In this document: positions 43,524 through 55,015 of the stretch, piece by piece
Position numbering within the stretch: the stretch's first letter is position 1
Layout: the number at the start of each line of letters is the position of its first letter
Origin: Stomorhina lunata
Lineage: Eukaryota > Arthropoda > Insecta > Diptera > Rhiniidae
Length of the DNA stretch: 64,000 nt
Direction of reading: 5' to 3'
NCBI GenBank assembly: GCA_933228675.1
Contig: OW121741.1
Coordinates: 60,386,863 to 60,450,862 of the forward strand
Notes under the pieces: model-generated
Database searches by the model: none
Told to the model about the DNA's origin: nothing
The model's input: the letters and a program-made list of their open reading frames with translations, nothing else
Program-made: the position numbers and the translations under genes

Positions 43524-44727
43524 TGTTGCCACCAACCAAATGTTAAATTACACATGGATCGTGACAAAATTACACATGAAATTTGGAATTACACATGATT
43601 TTTTTTTGGCAAAATACATGTTATTTTTTTGAATTTAATTATTTTTTTTTGTAAAAAATAAAAAAAATGATTTGTAGTTTTTTAAATTAATGTTCATCGT
43701 TTTTTATTTCATAACGCTTGAAAAGAAAACAATAAATGTATACTATTTCAAATCGTTACTTAGCACTTAAAAAAAACAAAAATGAAATACATAACGACTA
43801 TATTGAAAATCTTCCACCTCATGTTTAACATTTTTTGTGTAGGTTCAAAAATTGGTCCACCATTAATAAATTTTTGCAAAGTAGGAAACAATCTATCTCC
43901 AAGGAATTCTTTAAATCAAAAACTTTTATCCAGTAATCTTCTTGCTCCAAAGCCCAAAAGTTTCAAAATCGAAAAGTGCATGTCAAGAGTTTGCAAATCG
44001 ACATTGAAGAATGAAAATCTTTTTGTTAGACATATATGTCACCTTCTCCGAGAAAAGGGACCTAGTGTATGAAAATAAAGTTTTGAGAAAAACTAAAAAA
44101 ATAAAATTTTAATGTTTTTCTCATTTTTATTGATTTTCCCAAGTTCGTTTTGTACGTTTTTATGGCAAATAAATTTTTATCAGAAATCTAACTCATTTCA
44201 TCTTATTCTAAGCCCTTTTAGGTACCAGAATCCACTGCTAACTCTAAACCCGTTTTTTGACACACAAGGTTCCTTTTCTCGGAAAAGGTCACATATAATC
44301 ATTGAAGTTGAAAAGTTTGGGCAATTTTGGGGTCAACAATATCCGCAATTGAATAAATATCGTCACTTAAATTAAATATTGTTTTAATTTGACGAATATA
44401 AAATTCTCGAAAATCATGAAGTATAATTTTTTTCCCGAATTAGAGATTGTGGTCAAAGATTCATGAGCAGCAATACCAATATCACATATATATTTTAATC
44501 TGAATGGTTGATTTCCCATAAGCACTGGGATTTTAAAACATACACTCCTATGTAGTTAGAATAAAAAGTTTACATTATGGGACGCACATAAATTTAGTTT
44601 TTAAAATGCAAGTTTTGAAAACTGTTAGTACTCAAAAATGAATTACACATGCAGCGAATTACACATCGGCTACACATGAACATAAAAATTACACATGATA
44701 TGTGTAATTACACCTGAAGTGGCAACA
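43524..44727. mobile_element. 1.2-kb element with terminal TGTTGCCAC and repeated ATTACACATG
   Basis: TGTTGCCAC at the left and GTGGCAACA at the right are followed inward by clusters of AATTACACATG: 43553, 43575, 43592 on the left; 44640, 44655, 44690 and inverse copies on the right. GACC-bounded TTTTCTCGGAAAAGG-like stems at 44039-44064 and 44268-44292 form an inner inverted repeat. A 96-codon frame (43782-44072) shows no known motif. It sits immediately upstream of the BEL/Pao gag remainder. The superfamily is unknown to me. Confidence 0.6.
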
Positions 44728-44815
44728 TACAACAAAATCTGATCGAGTCTCAAGGTGGGTCAACGACCATAGTACAACGAATCAGCTAACGGAAGACCGT
44801 AGCAGACAGCAGACC

Positions 44816-45736
44816 GTGGTCAACAATAACCTTCAACATACAATAACAAATATGCTAGCAAGACAATCGCTCAACAACAAGAAACTCGAGTTCGACGGAT
44901 CATCTTCTCTGGAGTGGAGAAATTTCCTAATGCAATTCAAATCTTCCAGTAAAGAATACGGATTTTCAGCCGAAGAAGATGTACAGCGGTTAGACAAATC
45001 TCTCAAAGACAAAGCTCGTGAAAAGGTAGAAATAATTTTGATGTCAGCCAAAGAACCGTCAAGAATCCTAACAATATTAGACAACACATACGGCCGCCCA
45101 GAAAGTGTGGCAATAGAGTTAATGTCTCGAGTAAAAAATATTAAACCAATAAAGGAAATGGAAGATTTCGATGATTTTAACTGCGCCGTTCAAAATATTG
45201 CTTCTGCCCTGGAGTTTATAGAAAGCCACCTAATTGACAATCAAAAACTTCTAGCCATGGTGGTAGATAAGCTTACAGAAAGTTACCTACGTGAGTGGGG
45301 TGCATTTCTAAATGAAAAATGTATACGAGCCTCAGAATGTCAGTTCGAAGTATTTGCCGTATGGTCACAAAATTATATTTTATATTTTAAAACTTTTCGA
45401 ACCATCAATAGTCTTATTGACCCGAAGATAGATAACTCAGAATCTGACAAAAAACAAAGAGCTAAACCATCCTGTGATTTGTGTGGTGAAGAAAAGCACG
45501 GATTTGATAAGTGTAATGTATTTATCAAATCAGATATCAAAAAACGATAGGGCTTTGCAAATAAATACGAAGCGTGTTACTGCTGTCTAAAATTCCACAA
45601 GGGTCAATGCGAACATCGAGAACGCTGTACTATTGACAATTGTGAGAGATTTCATCATAATCTTTTACATAAACGTAGAGTTGAAAGCAATACCCCGGCT
45701 TTTAGTGGTTGCATCTCTGAAAGTAAGAAACATTGC
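44816..45736 (+). pseudogene. BEL/Pao gag, middle and zinc knuckles
   Basis: The frame is open upstream to the edge at about 44730, so the listed start is only the first usable codon. LEFDGSSSLEWRNFLMQF and DKAREKVEIILM are typical of the BEL/Pao gag core, which assembles the virus-like particle. CDLCGEEKHGFDKC, then CYCCLKFHKGQC and CTIDNCERFHH form the cysteine/histidine clusters. TAG at 45548 lies between the first and second knuckle. Gag and pol are in the same frame, as usual for this group. The protease expected next is mostly deleted: KKVAVKII leads directly into unrelated sequence. Confidence 0.8.
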
Positions 45737-46600
45737 TTGTTGAAAAAGGTCGCCGTTAAAATTATTCGTCCAACCGATGGGCCAGTTGAATCAAATATTA
45801 ATGCGTCAAGCTTTGTTTGCTGTCACTGCGAAAATGATGATCTACAACAAATGGTTAAGAACCAATTCAGCCTTGAAAATTTCGGCTCATGTCTCAGTAA
45901 AGTTGACAAGACCAAATCACTAGAGGATGTACTAGCGGTAGAAAAAATAAGTTCATCAATAATAAAAAATGGAAACGGGTTCCAGGTTAACTTACCTTGG
46001 AAAGAAGAAAACGTTATCCTACCACAAAGTCAACCCATGGCTAAACAACGACTTAAATGCCTTGAAAGAAAACTGATTCAAAATCCTGAAATTGGTAAAG
46101 AGTATCAAAAGGAAATTGACAAATTACTGACAAGTGGGTATGCTAGAGAGTTACCCGATAAAAACGTTCTGAAATCTCCAAAATTATGGTTTCTCCCACA
46201 CTTTGCTGTTACTAACCCCAATAAACCCTGAAAGGTTCGAGTTGTTTTTGACGCGGCGGCAGAATGTAACAACACCTCCCTAAACAAGACAAAATTCTTC
46301 ACCATTTATAGCTCAATTTGTAAAAAACCATAACGCCAAGATTTACCAGGATGAATACCCAAATGCCACCAAGTCGATTTTAGAAAACCACTACGTCGAT
46401 GACTATCTGGAATCAAAACCAACAATCGAGGAAGCCGTTACTACTATTAATACTGTCATAAAAATACACGCCCAAGCCGGCTTCGAAATTCGCAACTTTA
46501 TTTCGAATAATGAGAATATAATTAAACAGATTCCGCCACAGCTTAGGTTAAAACACAGTTCCATAGCACTAAGCAACAAACGTTTGTAAACAAAAGGTTC
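45737..46600 (+). pseudogene. BEL/Pao reverse transcriptase, internally deleted
   Basis: LWFLPHFAVTNPNKP, a TGA at 46229, then KVRVVFDAAAE mark the first RT blocks. About 70 codons (including the first catalytic aspartate block) are missing at about 46285, after which another frame has AQFVKNHNAKIYQ and HYVDDYLES with the YVDD catalytic box at 46392-46403. The polymerase would copy the element's RNA in the particle; this copy cannot. Confidence 0.85.
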
Positions 46601-46608
46601 TTGGAATA

Positions 46609-47521
46609 TTGTGGAACTCAGATAGCGATATTTTAACGTTCTCAACGCAGACGATGCATCGTATTGACACAAATATACTCAATGGAAAAGAGCTTCCTAC
46701 AAAACGTAAAGTGTTAGGAGTAGTAAACTCCGTATATGATCCACTGGGGTTGATCACACCTTTAACATTAAAGGGACGAATATTCATGCGTGATGTTTGG
46801 GATTCTGGCATCCATTGGGATGACGTTATCAAGGGTGAACTGGTAAATAAATGGCAAGACTGGTTAAAGTTTTTGAATTCTATTGAAGGTATACACATTC
46901 CACGATGTTATTCACACAACATAACAAGAGCTAAACGAATTGAACTTCACATCTTTTGCGATGCTAGCAGCAAAGCCTACTCATCAGCAGCGTATTTGCG
47001 AATCTGCTATAGCGATAACGATAAGATGAAATACGATGTATCTCTCATAGCATCAAGGGCAAGAGTATCACCCCTTAAACACATCACCATACCCAAACTG
47101 GAAACACTTGCAGCAGTTTTGGGATGTCGTTTGGCCGAAACCATACAAACGGAAATCAAAATTGAAATTCATCAACGCTTCTTTTGGACGGATTCTCAAA
47201 CAACAATATCGTGGATATAGTGATAGTCCAATGCAAACTTTTGTGGCAAATCGTATTAGTGAGATATGTGAAAAATCCAAAAGAATGGAATGGAACTGGG
47301 TGCCGACAACAGAAAATATCGCTGACATTATAACTCGCGCAAATGTTCCACAACAAAAGCTTCAAAGATGGTTCTCTGGATCCAAATTCCTCGAAGAAGA
47401 CTCCAACAATTGGCCAAAACCCAAAACGCCTGCCGTTGACACAACATGCGAGTCTGTGATGTTGGTGCAGCAAACTATCTCCTATGATGAAGAAGAAAAT
47501 CAATATTCGAGGATATGTTAA
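46609..47521 (+). pseudogene. BEL/Pao connection and RNase H domains
   Basis: VLGVVNSVYDPLGLITPLTL and WDDVIKGELVNKW lead into RNase H: LHIFCDASSKAYSSAAYL, ITIPKLETLAAVLGCRL and FFWTDSQTTISWI. A stop and a small deletion at 47218 shift the frame; NRISEICEKS... WVPTTENIADIITR continues to 47521. The D-E-D set (FCDAS, KLET, WTDSQ) is present. Confidence 0.85.
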
Positions 47522-48624
47522 AGAGAATATCTACGTACAAAAGACTTATAAGAGTGACAGCCTGGGCTAAGCGTTTTATTAGCAACTTAAAGTATAAGAA
47601 ATCTTTCATTGAACTCGGATGCCTGAGCAATGAAGAATTACATCAAGCAAATAACATCTGGTGTAAATTCGTACAACAAGAACGCTATTCAGACGACTAT
47701 CAATTTGTAAAAACTGGTAAGAGAACACCAAATTTGCGTTTAACGAAATATAGTACGTGTGTGGATGAGAATGATATCCTGAGAATTTCTGGCAGAATTG
47801 AGAGAGCTAAGGACGTGACAACAGCTAACCCGATAATCTTAGATTGAAATCATAGATTTACAACTTTGATTATAAACGAACTTCATCTTCAGGCTAATCA
47901 TACTGGCGTCCAAGTGGTTGTGCATAAATTCAAAACTTTATATTGGATGCCAAAGATGAATTTATTTATAAAAAAGGCAATCAACAGCTGCTTGTGGTGT
48001 AGACGTAGAAAGGCAATACCTATGCAACCAAAAATGGGCTTACTCTCAAAGGAACGATTCCTTACTTTTCAAAAGCCTTTTAATGCGGTGGGAATTGATT
48101 ATTTTGGCCCATTTTATACAAAGGATGGCCGTAATACTGGAGGTAGATATACAAAATGTATCAGGAAAAGGTATGGAGTGCTCTTCACTTGCCTGACAAC
48201 CAGGACCCTTCATGTCGAAATAGCCCACTCTTTAACAACAGATTCCTGCATAATGGCAATAAGAAGAATGATGGCTCGGCGTGGAGAAATACAAGTAATA
48301 TGGTCAGATAATGGTACGAACTTTCGCGGATCATCCAGGGAACTGCTGGAGGCGCTTGAGGAGTTGAATGAGCACGATATTCAATCATCCCTGGCAAATA
48401 GAGGAATTGACTGGAAATTCATACCCGCAAATGCCCCAAACTTTGGTGGCGTTTGGGTACGCTTAGTTGGTTGCTTCAAAAGAGCACTTGAATCAGTACT
48501 GTCCGTCGATAGCAACCCAACTGACGAAACTTTGAGAACAGTATTTTGTGAGGCAGAACATCTCGTAAACAGTCTATCATATTATCTAGAATCCGACAAT
48601 CCAGATGACGACTTGGCTTTATGA
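47515..48624 (+). pseudogene. BEL/Pao integrase, catalytic glutamate replaced
   Basis: One TGA at 47845 interrupts an otherwise continuous frame. The zinc domain is H-x-ANHTGV ... CLWCRRRKA. The core has D in VGIDYFGPF and D in IWSDNGTNF, but the expected glutamate in the FGGxWERL block is valine (FGGVWVRLV; codon GTA at 48457-48459), so strand transfer would be lost. The last codons (DDDLAL) break at a small deletion 30 bases before the Transib insertion. Confidence 0.85.
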
Positions 48625-48654
48625 CATTCGGACATCGGCTAATTCGTACTGACG

Positions 48655-51600
48655 CACAGTGGTTCAGAATCGTTTTTCATTGGCCAAAACTCTGTAACTT
48701 TTTAACTATTAAAGATTTTTTAGTAGTTCTTTTTTTAATCAATAGATAACACCTGTAGCATTTTCGATTGTAGGTTTTATTAAGATCGGTACAGTGGTTC
48801 TTAAGAAATTTAAGCTTGAAATTCAATTTTCGATTTTTTTCATTTTTATTTTGTTTCAAATCTGCCAACTCATTTTTGACCCACTTCCTCTTAACCGATT
48901 TGGCTCAAATTTGGGCCACAAGTCGTCCTTGGATAGCAATTTAATATTTTGTTATCCTTAGGGTGCCCCTTTTCTCGTTGAGGTATTTACAGTATTTTTA
49001 TTAGGGTGGCCTTAATTTCAATTTTTGCTTAATAATACTTACATATTACCTAGTTTTTTTTTTTAAATAAAAGAATGTAACATAATTTTTCTTTAAATAT
49101 TTATTTATTTGTAGTCATAAATAGATTGTAGATAAATAAAATAATATTTAATATTGATATTTGTATACTTTATTGCACTCAAATGTTAAATGCAAATTAT
49201 AATTATTGTTTATTTGGCTGGAATATTTCTTGTAAATATTTTATATTCTGCTCTGTATTACTGCTGTCCTGTAGCAGTGCTTTAACTTCGGCACTTAGGT
49301 CCGAAGGATTTACTTTCCATTGACTTCGAATGCTAGAGATGAATGGATCTGACGTTGCTAATAATATGTGAAATAAGTCTTCATTTGTAGAACTTCGTGA
49401 CGTTTTTCTGGTATTATGTTCTCTGTAAAATCTGTAATCCTTATTTCTTTTTACCTGGGCTTCCTCTGATAAATCTCCAATTGGTAATAAATGGTGCTTA
49501 ATGACATCTTCTCCATGATAAAGAACTTTGTGCACTGTTGCTGACATATTTCTGTAATTGTATTTGGATGTATATATAGCAACAGTTTCCTTGGCATAAT
49601 CACCAAATTTTTTAGCATTAATTTGTTCATTGGACGCAAGTACTTCAGTAATTGTTTTAAATCTTGAAATAAGATCTATATCAAGACCTGTTATATCAGA
49701 TGTAGTTTCGGGATCCAAAAAGAATCTTCTTGCGGTATTGCCGTCATTTGTATTGCCTGATCCTTGTTTTGGTTGATCTATAATTAACCCGTGTTTGAGA
49801 AATGCATCATGAACTTGTTTCTTTTTTTAATTTTCTTTTCTCTTTGTTGGTGTCATTATTTCTTACTGATCCTGAAGATCCGAAGTCCAAATCATAGCTA
49901 ATTTTCAGTATATGTTCCATAAATCTTATTCTCGTATGTAGCGGTGATAATCCAAATTCAAATGCATCAATACTATCTAGTGACTTTGTAGGTTCTTGGT
50001 TTAACTGACTTGATGTTGCTTTACATATAATACAGCTGGATGAAGCTTTTGTATCAGTCAAAGCCTGGGCAGCTTTTCCGTCTATCATTGAAAGTATTAA
50101 TTGATAATTCAATTTAATAGTATGTTCATCTATCTCTAACTCTAATAGCTTTAGTGTTGAAATTTGAGCTCTGATGTCACTTATTTCATTCTTAATGGTA
50201 TCATGAGTTTCCTTTTTAAATTCAAATTTTATTGGTCTGCAGTACTTTGTGGACGATGGAGTATGATTTTTCCAAATAAAATTTGTTTGCATTGTGCTGG
50301 ACGAAGGTTCCGAGTCTTCTAAGTTTTTTATTAATCGCAATGGCACAAATGACACCATGAACATATCTGTGTCAGAAATATCTTCACATAAAAATTGTTT
50401 ATATTGTTTTTGTCCTGAAGATCCATCGCATCCCCATTTACAAAAGAGAGTTAAATTGCAGTTTCCATGTTTTTTTAAATCACTTCCTTTAAGTGATTGC
50501 AGCAACGTTTCAGCTGTATGATCAAGTAGAGCTTACAGTTGTACCCGTGCAGGAATTGGTGTGATTTTCATAGATTCCTTTGGAGGATAGCACTCCTTTT
50601 TAGCTGCAAATATGTGATGATATGACGGGTATAAATTTAAGCCTTTTTCGATCGCACGCAATCTGAGTTGAGTATACTGGTGTTTTGTTAGCTTTAAATC
50701 CAGAAATAATGCAAGTGCTTCCTCGTTTGTAAACTGTTTTTCCTCGTTTGGTGTTGGAATGCTTTTAAGAACCCGTTTTGTTCTCACCGGACTAGCAGAA
50801 AGGACTTTCTGAATGATATCCACTTTCGCTAATTGTTTTTCAGATCGAAGTTTATGCAGAAAACTATCTTTAATGTTTTCACACCCGATTTCTTCATTAA
50901 AATACTTCAGTTTTCGTCTCTTAGATCTATCGCTACAGTTATCTAACGGTTTTTGTGGTCTTCCACAACTCCCATCATTTGTTGTGTTTCAATGTAGAGA
51001 CTATTTATATTCAGTTTTGTTTGAATATGGCTTAGAACACCATCTTTATTTTTAAAATATTCTTCGGCCAATTCTTTATAGCTGAAAGTCTCCATATTTT
51101 AATTTAGCCGAAAATAATGTACTTTTAAAGGGCTTTGAAATAAAACTTCCAAATATTTATCAACCTTTTTAAATCGAATACTTGTTCGAAACTAACATTT
51201 ATTTCCAAATTATTGTCCTTATATCATGCTATGATATTATTATACTCTACCTAGGTAGCTGTCCATAAAATCAAATGGAAAATTGTACCTGTTCAAATTC
51301 ATCCTGTATTTCACTGAAAGATATTTTAAAAATTTTTTCATGGAATTTTTAAAATGCAGTGAATAAATTTAGGAAGTTTTATTTAATGTCATAAAAGACC
51401 AATTATAATAATTTTTAAGTATAATAAAACCCTTTAACGCTGATGAGTAACAGGCTAGGTAACATTCCTTAAAAAATGGAAAATTTTAACTGTTAAAATT
51501 CATTCTGTACTTTACTGAAATACATTACAGGTTTTTTCCCTATAATTTTTTAGCAGGTAATTAAAATATCTGTGCAAAATGAAATATTTTCAAAATTCTT

Positions 51601-52263
51601 TGAAAAATTCCCTAAAAAATTCAGGGAAGTTTTTTTTGAATAAAAATTTAAACCACTAATAACTTTCCTCTTATTAAAATAACTATCTGCAATTTGTATT
51701 TATGACAGTGAATGATTTCTAAAGTAAATTTACTAGTAATTTTGCTTGTAAAAATGTTGCGTATTTTCCGGGCGGGTACAAAAGTATATATAGGCTTAAA
51801 AGGAACACTCTTGGCTTTCTTTGGGTGGTTTCGATTTTTGTTTCCATTTGTTTCTACAAAAGTTATACACTACTAAACTTGAAATTTTATGAGTATATGG
51901 TGATTTTAAATTTTTTACATAACACCTTAACTACAAATTATACAGGGTGCGCAAATACCATTTGTTAAAACCAACAGTCCACCCAACATAACAAAAAAAA
52001 CTGCAGCCCATTAGCATTAATAGTTTTCAAGAAATCGTAATTAATATGAGATCAAAAATTACAATTTTTCTTTCATTTCTAAATTAACCAAAATTCCTTG
52101 TCTTTAGCAGCATGCCACGCCCACTACAGCGGGTATTTTGACCAAATTTTTTGGCCACCTTAGTTTTGATATGTTTTCTTTCTGATGGTATAAAAATTTT
52201 AAAAATCTATGTCAACAAAAAATATAGGTTTTGGCCAATGAAATTTGATTCTGAACCACCGTG
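48655..52263 (-). mobile_element. Transib transposon, 3609 bp, RSS-like heptamer ends
   Basis: The left end reads CACAGTGGTTCAGAATC and the right end, inverted, CACGGTGGTTCAGAATC; both continue to CATTGGCCAAAAC. CCAAAAC starts exactly 22 bases after the heptamer at both ends, roughly where the nonamer of a 23-type recombination signal would lie. Flanking 5-mers are TGACG (48650-48654) and CGACG (52264-52268), close to the CGWCG target preference reported for Transib. It encodes the RAG1-like transposase below and sits inside the BEL/Pao pol. 51096-52260 and 48700-49200 hold no gene. Confidence 0.85.
49203..51095 (-). pseudogene. Transib transposase (RAG1-core-like)
   Basis: Start ATG at 51095 (METFSYKELAEEYF). 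Order along the protein: a basic N-terminal region; LRLRAIEKGLNLYPSYHHI ... AKKECYP; WGCDGSSGQKQYKQ with the first candidate D; STKYCRPIKFEFKKET; ILSMIDGKAAQALTD with the second D; a C-x2-C pair (SCIICKATSSQLN) like the zinc ligands of the RAG1 core; GLSPLHTRIRFMEHIL; and LLPIGDLSEEAQVKRNKD with the candidate E, then RKTSRSSTNEDLF. RAG1 D600, D708 and E962 are the counterparts (family knowledge). Breaks: a frameshift near 50990, TAA at 50533-50535, and a frameshift in an A-run near 49780. All three candidate catalytic residues remain. Confidence 0.85.
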
Positions 52264-52359
52264 CGACGACACGTGAACCAACTCTGTAGACTTGGCATAA
52301 ATCATAGCGACATCGATCATCGTGTAGGCGAGTAGGAGCCAACACTAGGGGGTGGAATA

Positions 52360-52549
52360 TGTCGCTGATAAATGGTGGCAACGCCAAATACCTCAAAGTA
52401 ATACCTTAAAATTGCAACTATGTTTTTGTATACAATTTTTACACTCATGTATAATTTTGAATTCACTTATAAAATTAACGATGAATAAAAGAGACACTAA
52501 AATTGAAAATTTAAGTATTTTATTATAAAACAGAAAATATTCTTTTACA
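52360..52549 (+). mobile_element. BEL/Pao 3' LTR, 190 bp
   Basis: It begins TGTCGCTGATAAATGG directly after a polypurine tract and ends TTTTACA, both ends defined by comparison with the LTR at 7523-7658. AATAAA at 52486 may be the polyadenylation signal. ACGAG follows at 52550-52554. Confidence 0.85.
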
Positions 52550-52781
52550 ACGAGTAAAACAAAACGCGTACAGACGGGACAGACGTCAGAACACTACTTT
52601 GGAAATTAAACAAAAAAAAAAAAACATATTTTTTCAAAAGGCACATCAAATACGCTCTAATTTACAATTTAATTTATTAATTTATCGTTTTTAATTCCAA
52701 AGTTACAGCAAAAATAGTCAAATAAGACCATTTTATCCAAAATAGAAAAGAGCCCATAAAAGGTTAACAATTTATATTTTT
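52550..52781. other. Flank between LTR and Helentron-like copy B
   Basis: AT-rich with an A13 run near 52611; nothing else recognised. Confidence 0.5.
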
Positions 52782-55015
52782 TATACCCTTCATCAATAGG
52801 TGAAAGGGTATTATAAGTGTGTGATTCCGTTTGTAATTTTGAGTGATCGTAGACCACATAAAAATTATACCGATCGACTCAGGATCGGGAGGAGAATCGA
52901 TTAAGCGATGTCTGTCTGTTTGTCTGTCTGTCTGTCCGTCCGTCTGAGAATGGACCACATAAATTATATACCAGATTTTAGGAAATGAACGCTATTAAAT
53001 TTCATTAAAATCGGTTTGTAAACACCGAAAATATCGAAAAAAATACCAAAAATTAGACAAAAATTTTAAAATTTTTGATTGAAACATACTTTTAAATAAC
53101 AAGAGAAAAATCCTGGTGTACATGTGACAATATATTATATATATTGGTGTATCGCAAATTGCCCAAAGTACGCGTTAGAGAATGTTTGTTGAAAAAATGA
53201 AATGCAGAAATAGGAAAAACCATCCTCCTGGAGCACGGGCATACATACAATTTATATCCGATTTTAGGAAATTCCCCCGCCAAGCACATTATTAAATTTT
53301 ACAAAAGCGGCCCATAAACAACTGATATATCGCCAAAACACTACTTGTGATGTACAGTAAATTGCCCAAAGTACGTGTCTAAGAAATTTTGTTTACATTT
53401 TGTAAGTATTGTTTCAGCGATATCTCAGGTGTTTATGGACCGATTGTGATGAAATTTGAGAGCGTTCTTTGTAGGAGGATTTCCTGATATATAAACTCCA
53501 CAAATCTGATTATGAATACCATTCAAATTGTACCGATCGACTCAGAATCGGCAGGAGAATCGATTTCGCGAAGTCCATCCGTCCGTCTACCTGTCTGTCC
53601 TTTTTTCTGTTGTAGTCAAGTTTTTGGAGCTCTGTTTTGTCGATATTTTAGATGTTTATTTTGATCAAATTTAATAGCGTTCTACGCATCGGATTACCTA
53701 AATTCTGATGCACTCGGTAATTTTTGGTAGATATAATTTAGTGTTTAAGCGATATTTAGGTGTTTGATATTTAGGTGATCGACAACGATGAAATTCAGGG
53801 TGGGACGATATCCTAAAATTTTGTGTAAAATGCATATGGGTATACCTTCCAGGAGCTCCACAAATCTGATTTTAGCAGACACACACTGCATTTATCTTAA
53901 TTTTGTGTCTGACTTTTGAACATTATGATAATATTTGAGAATGTATTATATATCAAATTATAGGTAATCTTCCTAGGAAGTACAAAAATGCAGCTAAGTA
54001 CATGATATTCGTTCAAAACCTACATATGTATGTATGTATCTCACATATCAACGAAAATTAAAATTTTTTAATTGCAATTGGGAGAAATCCGTTCACGTTT
54101 GACAATTGCTCCCGTATAACTTCGCCTAAGGCAATCTTTTAGTAGCTAATAAATAACAAATTATAATTATCTTTATACTAAATATCATCATCGTATTTAT
54201 TGTAATAGATACGATGATGACATTTAGTATAAAGACGTTGTACAATATCGTTATTCAGGGCGATCTCTTGAAAAGTTCGGCTTTGAAAATGGGCGAGCTC
54301 GGTTCACATTTACTGTTATCTCCCATATAACCCCGACCGGGAATCACTTTAATGCTGATAAATAAAATCACATTATAATTGCACAAAGAACTAGAGCAAA
54401 ACTTTCCACATATCCATCGGACAGATCGAAAGAACAATGCATCCCAAATATTATTGTTGAAGTATTCATCTTAATTAGTTAACTAACTTTAGATTAATAA
54501 GTAAATCTTCAATAAATTTTCCGCCAAAGCAGATATCCATTCAGTTAAAAGCTATATATTTCACGTATGTATCTAAAACTAAGAGTGTATACCTTATAAT
54601 TCTAAGGCTTGTATACATTGACAATCATTGTTAAAGCTTTGACCTAAATCAGTCCGCTAACTTCAGAGTTTTACATAACTAATCATTAACCTTTAATAGT
54701 TGGATAATTCGTATGAATTAAAGTACACAACTCTCACTGGGCACTGTGTTTTTGGGTTGCATGCCAGAATACTTAATCTTAATCTTAATCATCAAATCGA
54801 TGTGCTCTTGCAAATCTAAGGGCATCTACATTTTGAAGCATCTTTTCTGCATGGTTTATCTGGTCTATCGAACTTTATTAAATGTTCATAAAATAGACAC
54901 ATATCACTTTAGAATCCAAGTGACGCTGCCTTAGACATCAGCCACCTGCCCAACCTAACCTTTGGGTCCTTAACGTTCTCCGACTCTTAATTTTAAAGAT
55001 TCTTTGCATATAATA

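Larger units (their letters stand above)
44728..52549 (+). mobile_element. BEL/Pao retrotransposon, 5' part missing, split by Transib
   Basis: Gag remainder, pol and a 3' LTR in order; the Transib at 48655-52263 interrupts the C-terminal end of integrase. After it, 52264-52359 completes the 3' region with the polypurine tract AGGGGGTGGAATA. The 5' LTR and gag start are absent here but a matching pair exists at 7049-7658 in reverse orientation. Confidence 0.85.

Noticed and set aside
43521..44735. hAT assignment of the ATTACACATG element from its CAGTGTTGCC left end
   Set aside because: The right end does not mirror CAG and no 8-bp target duplication is found.
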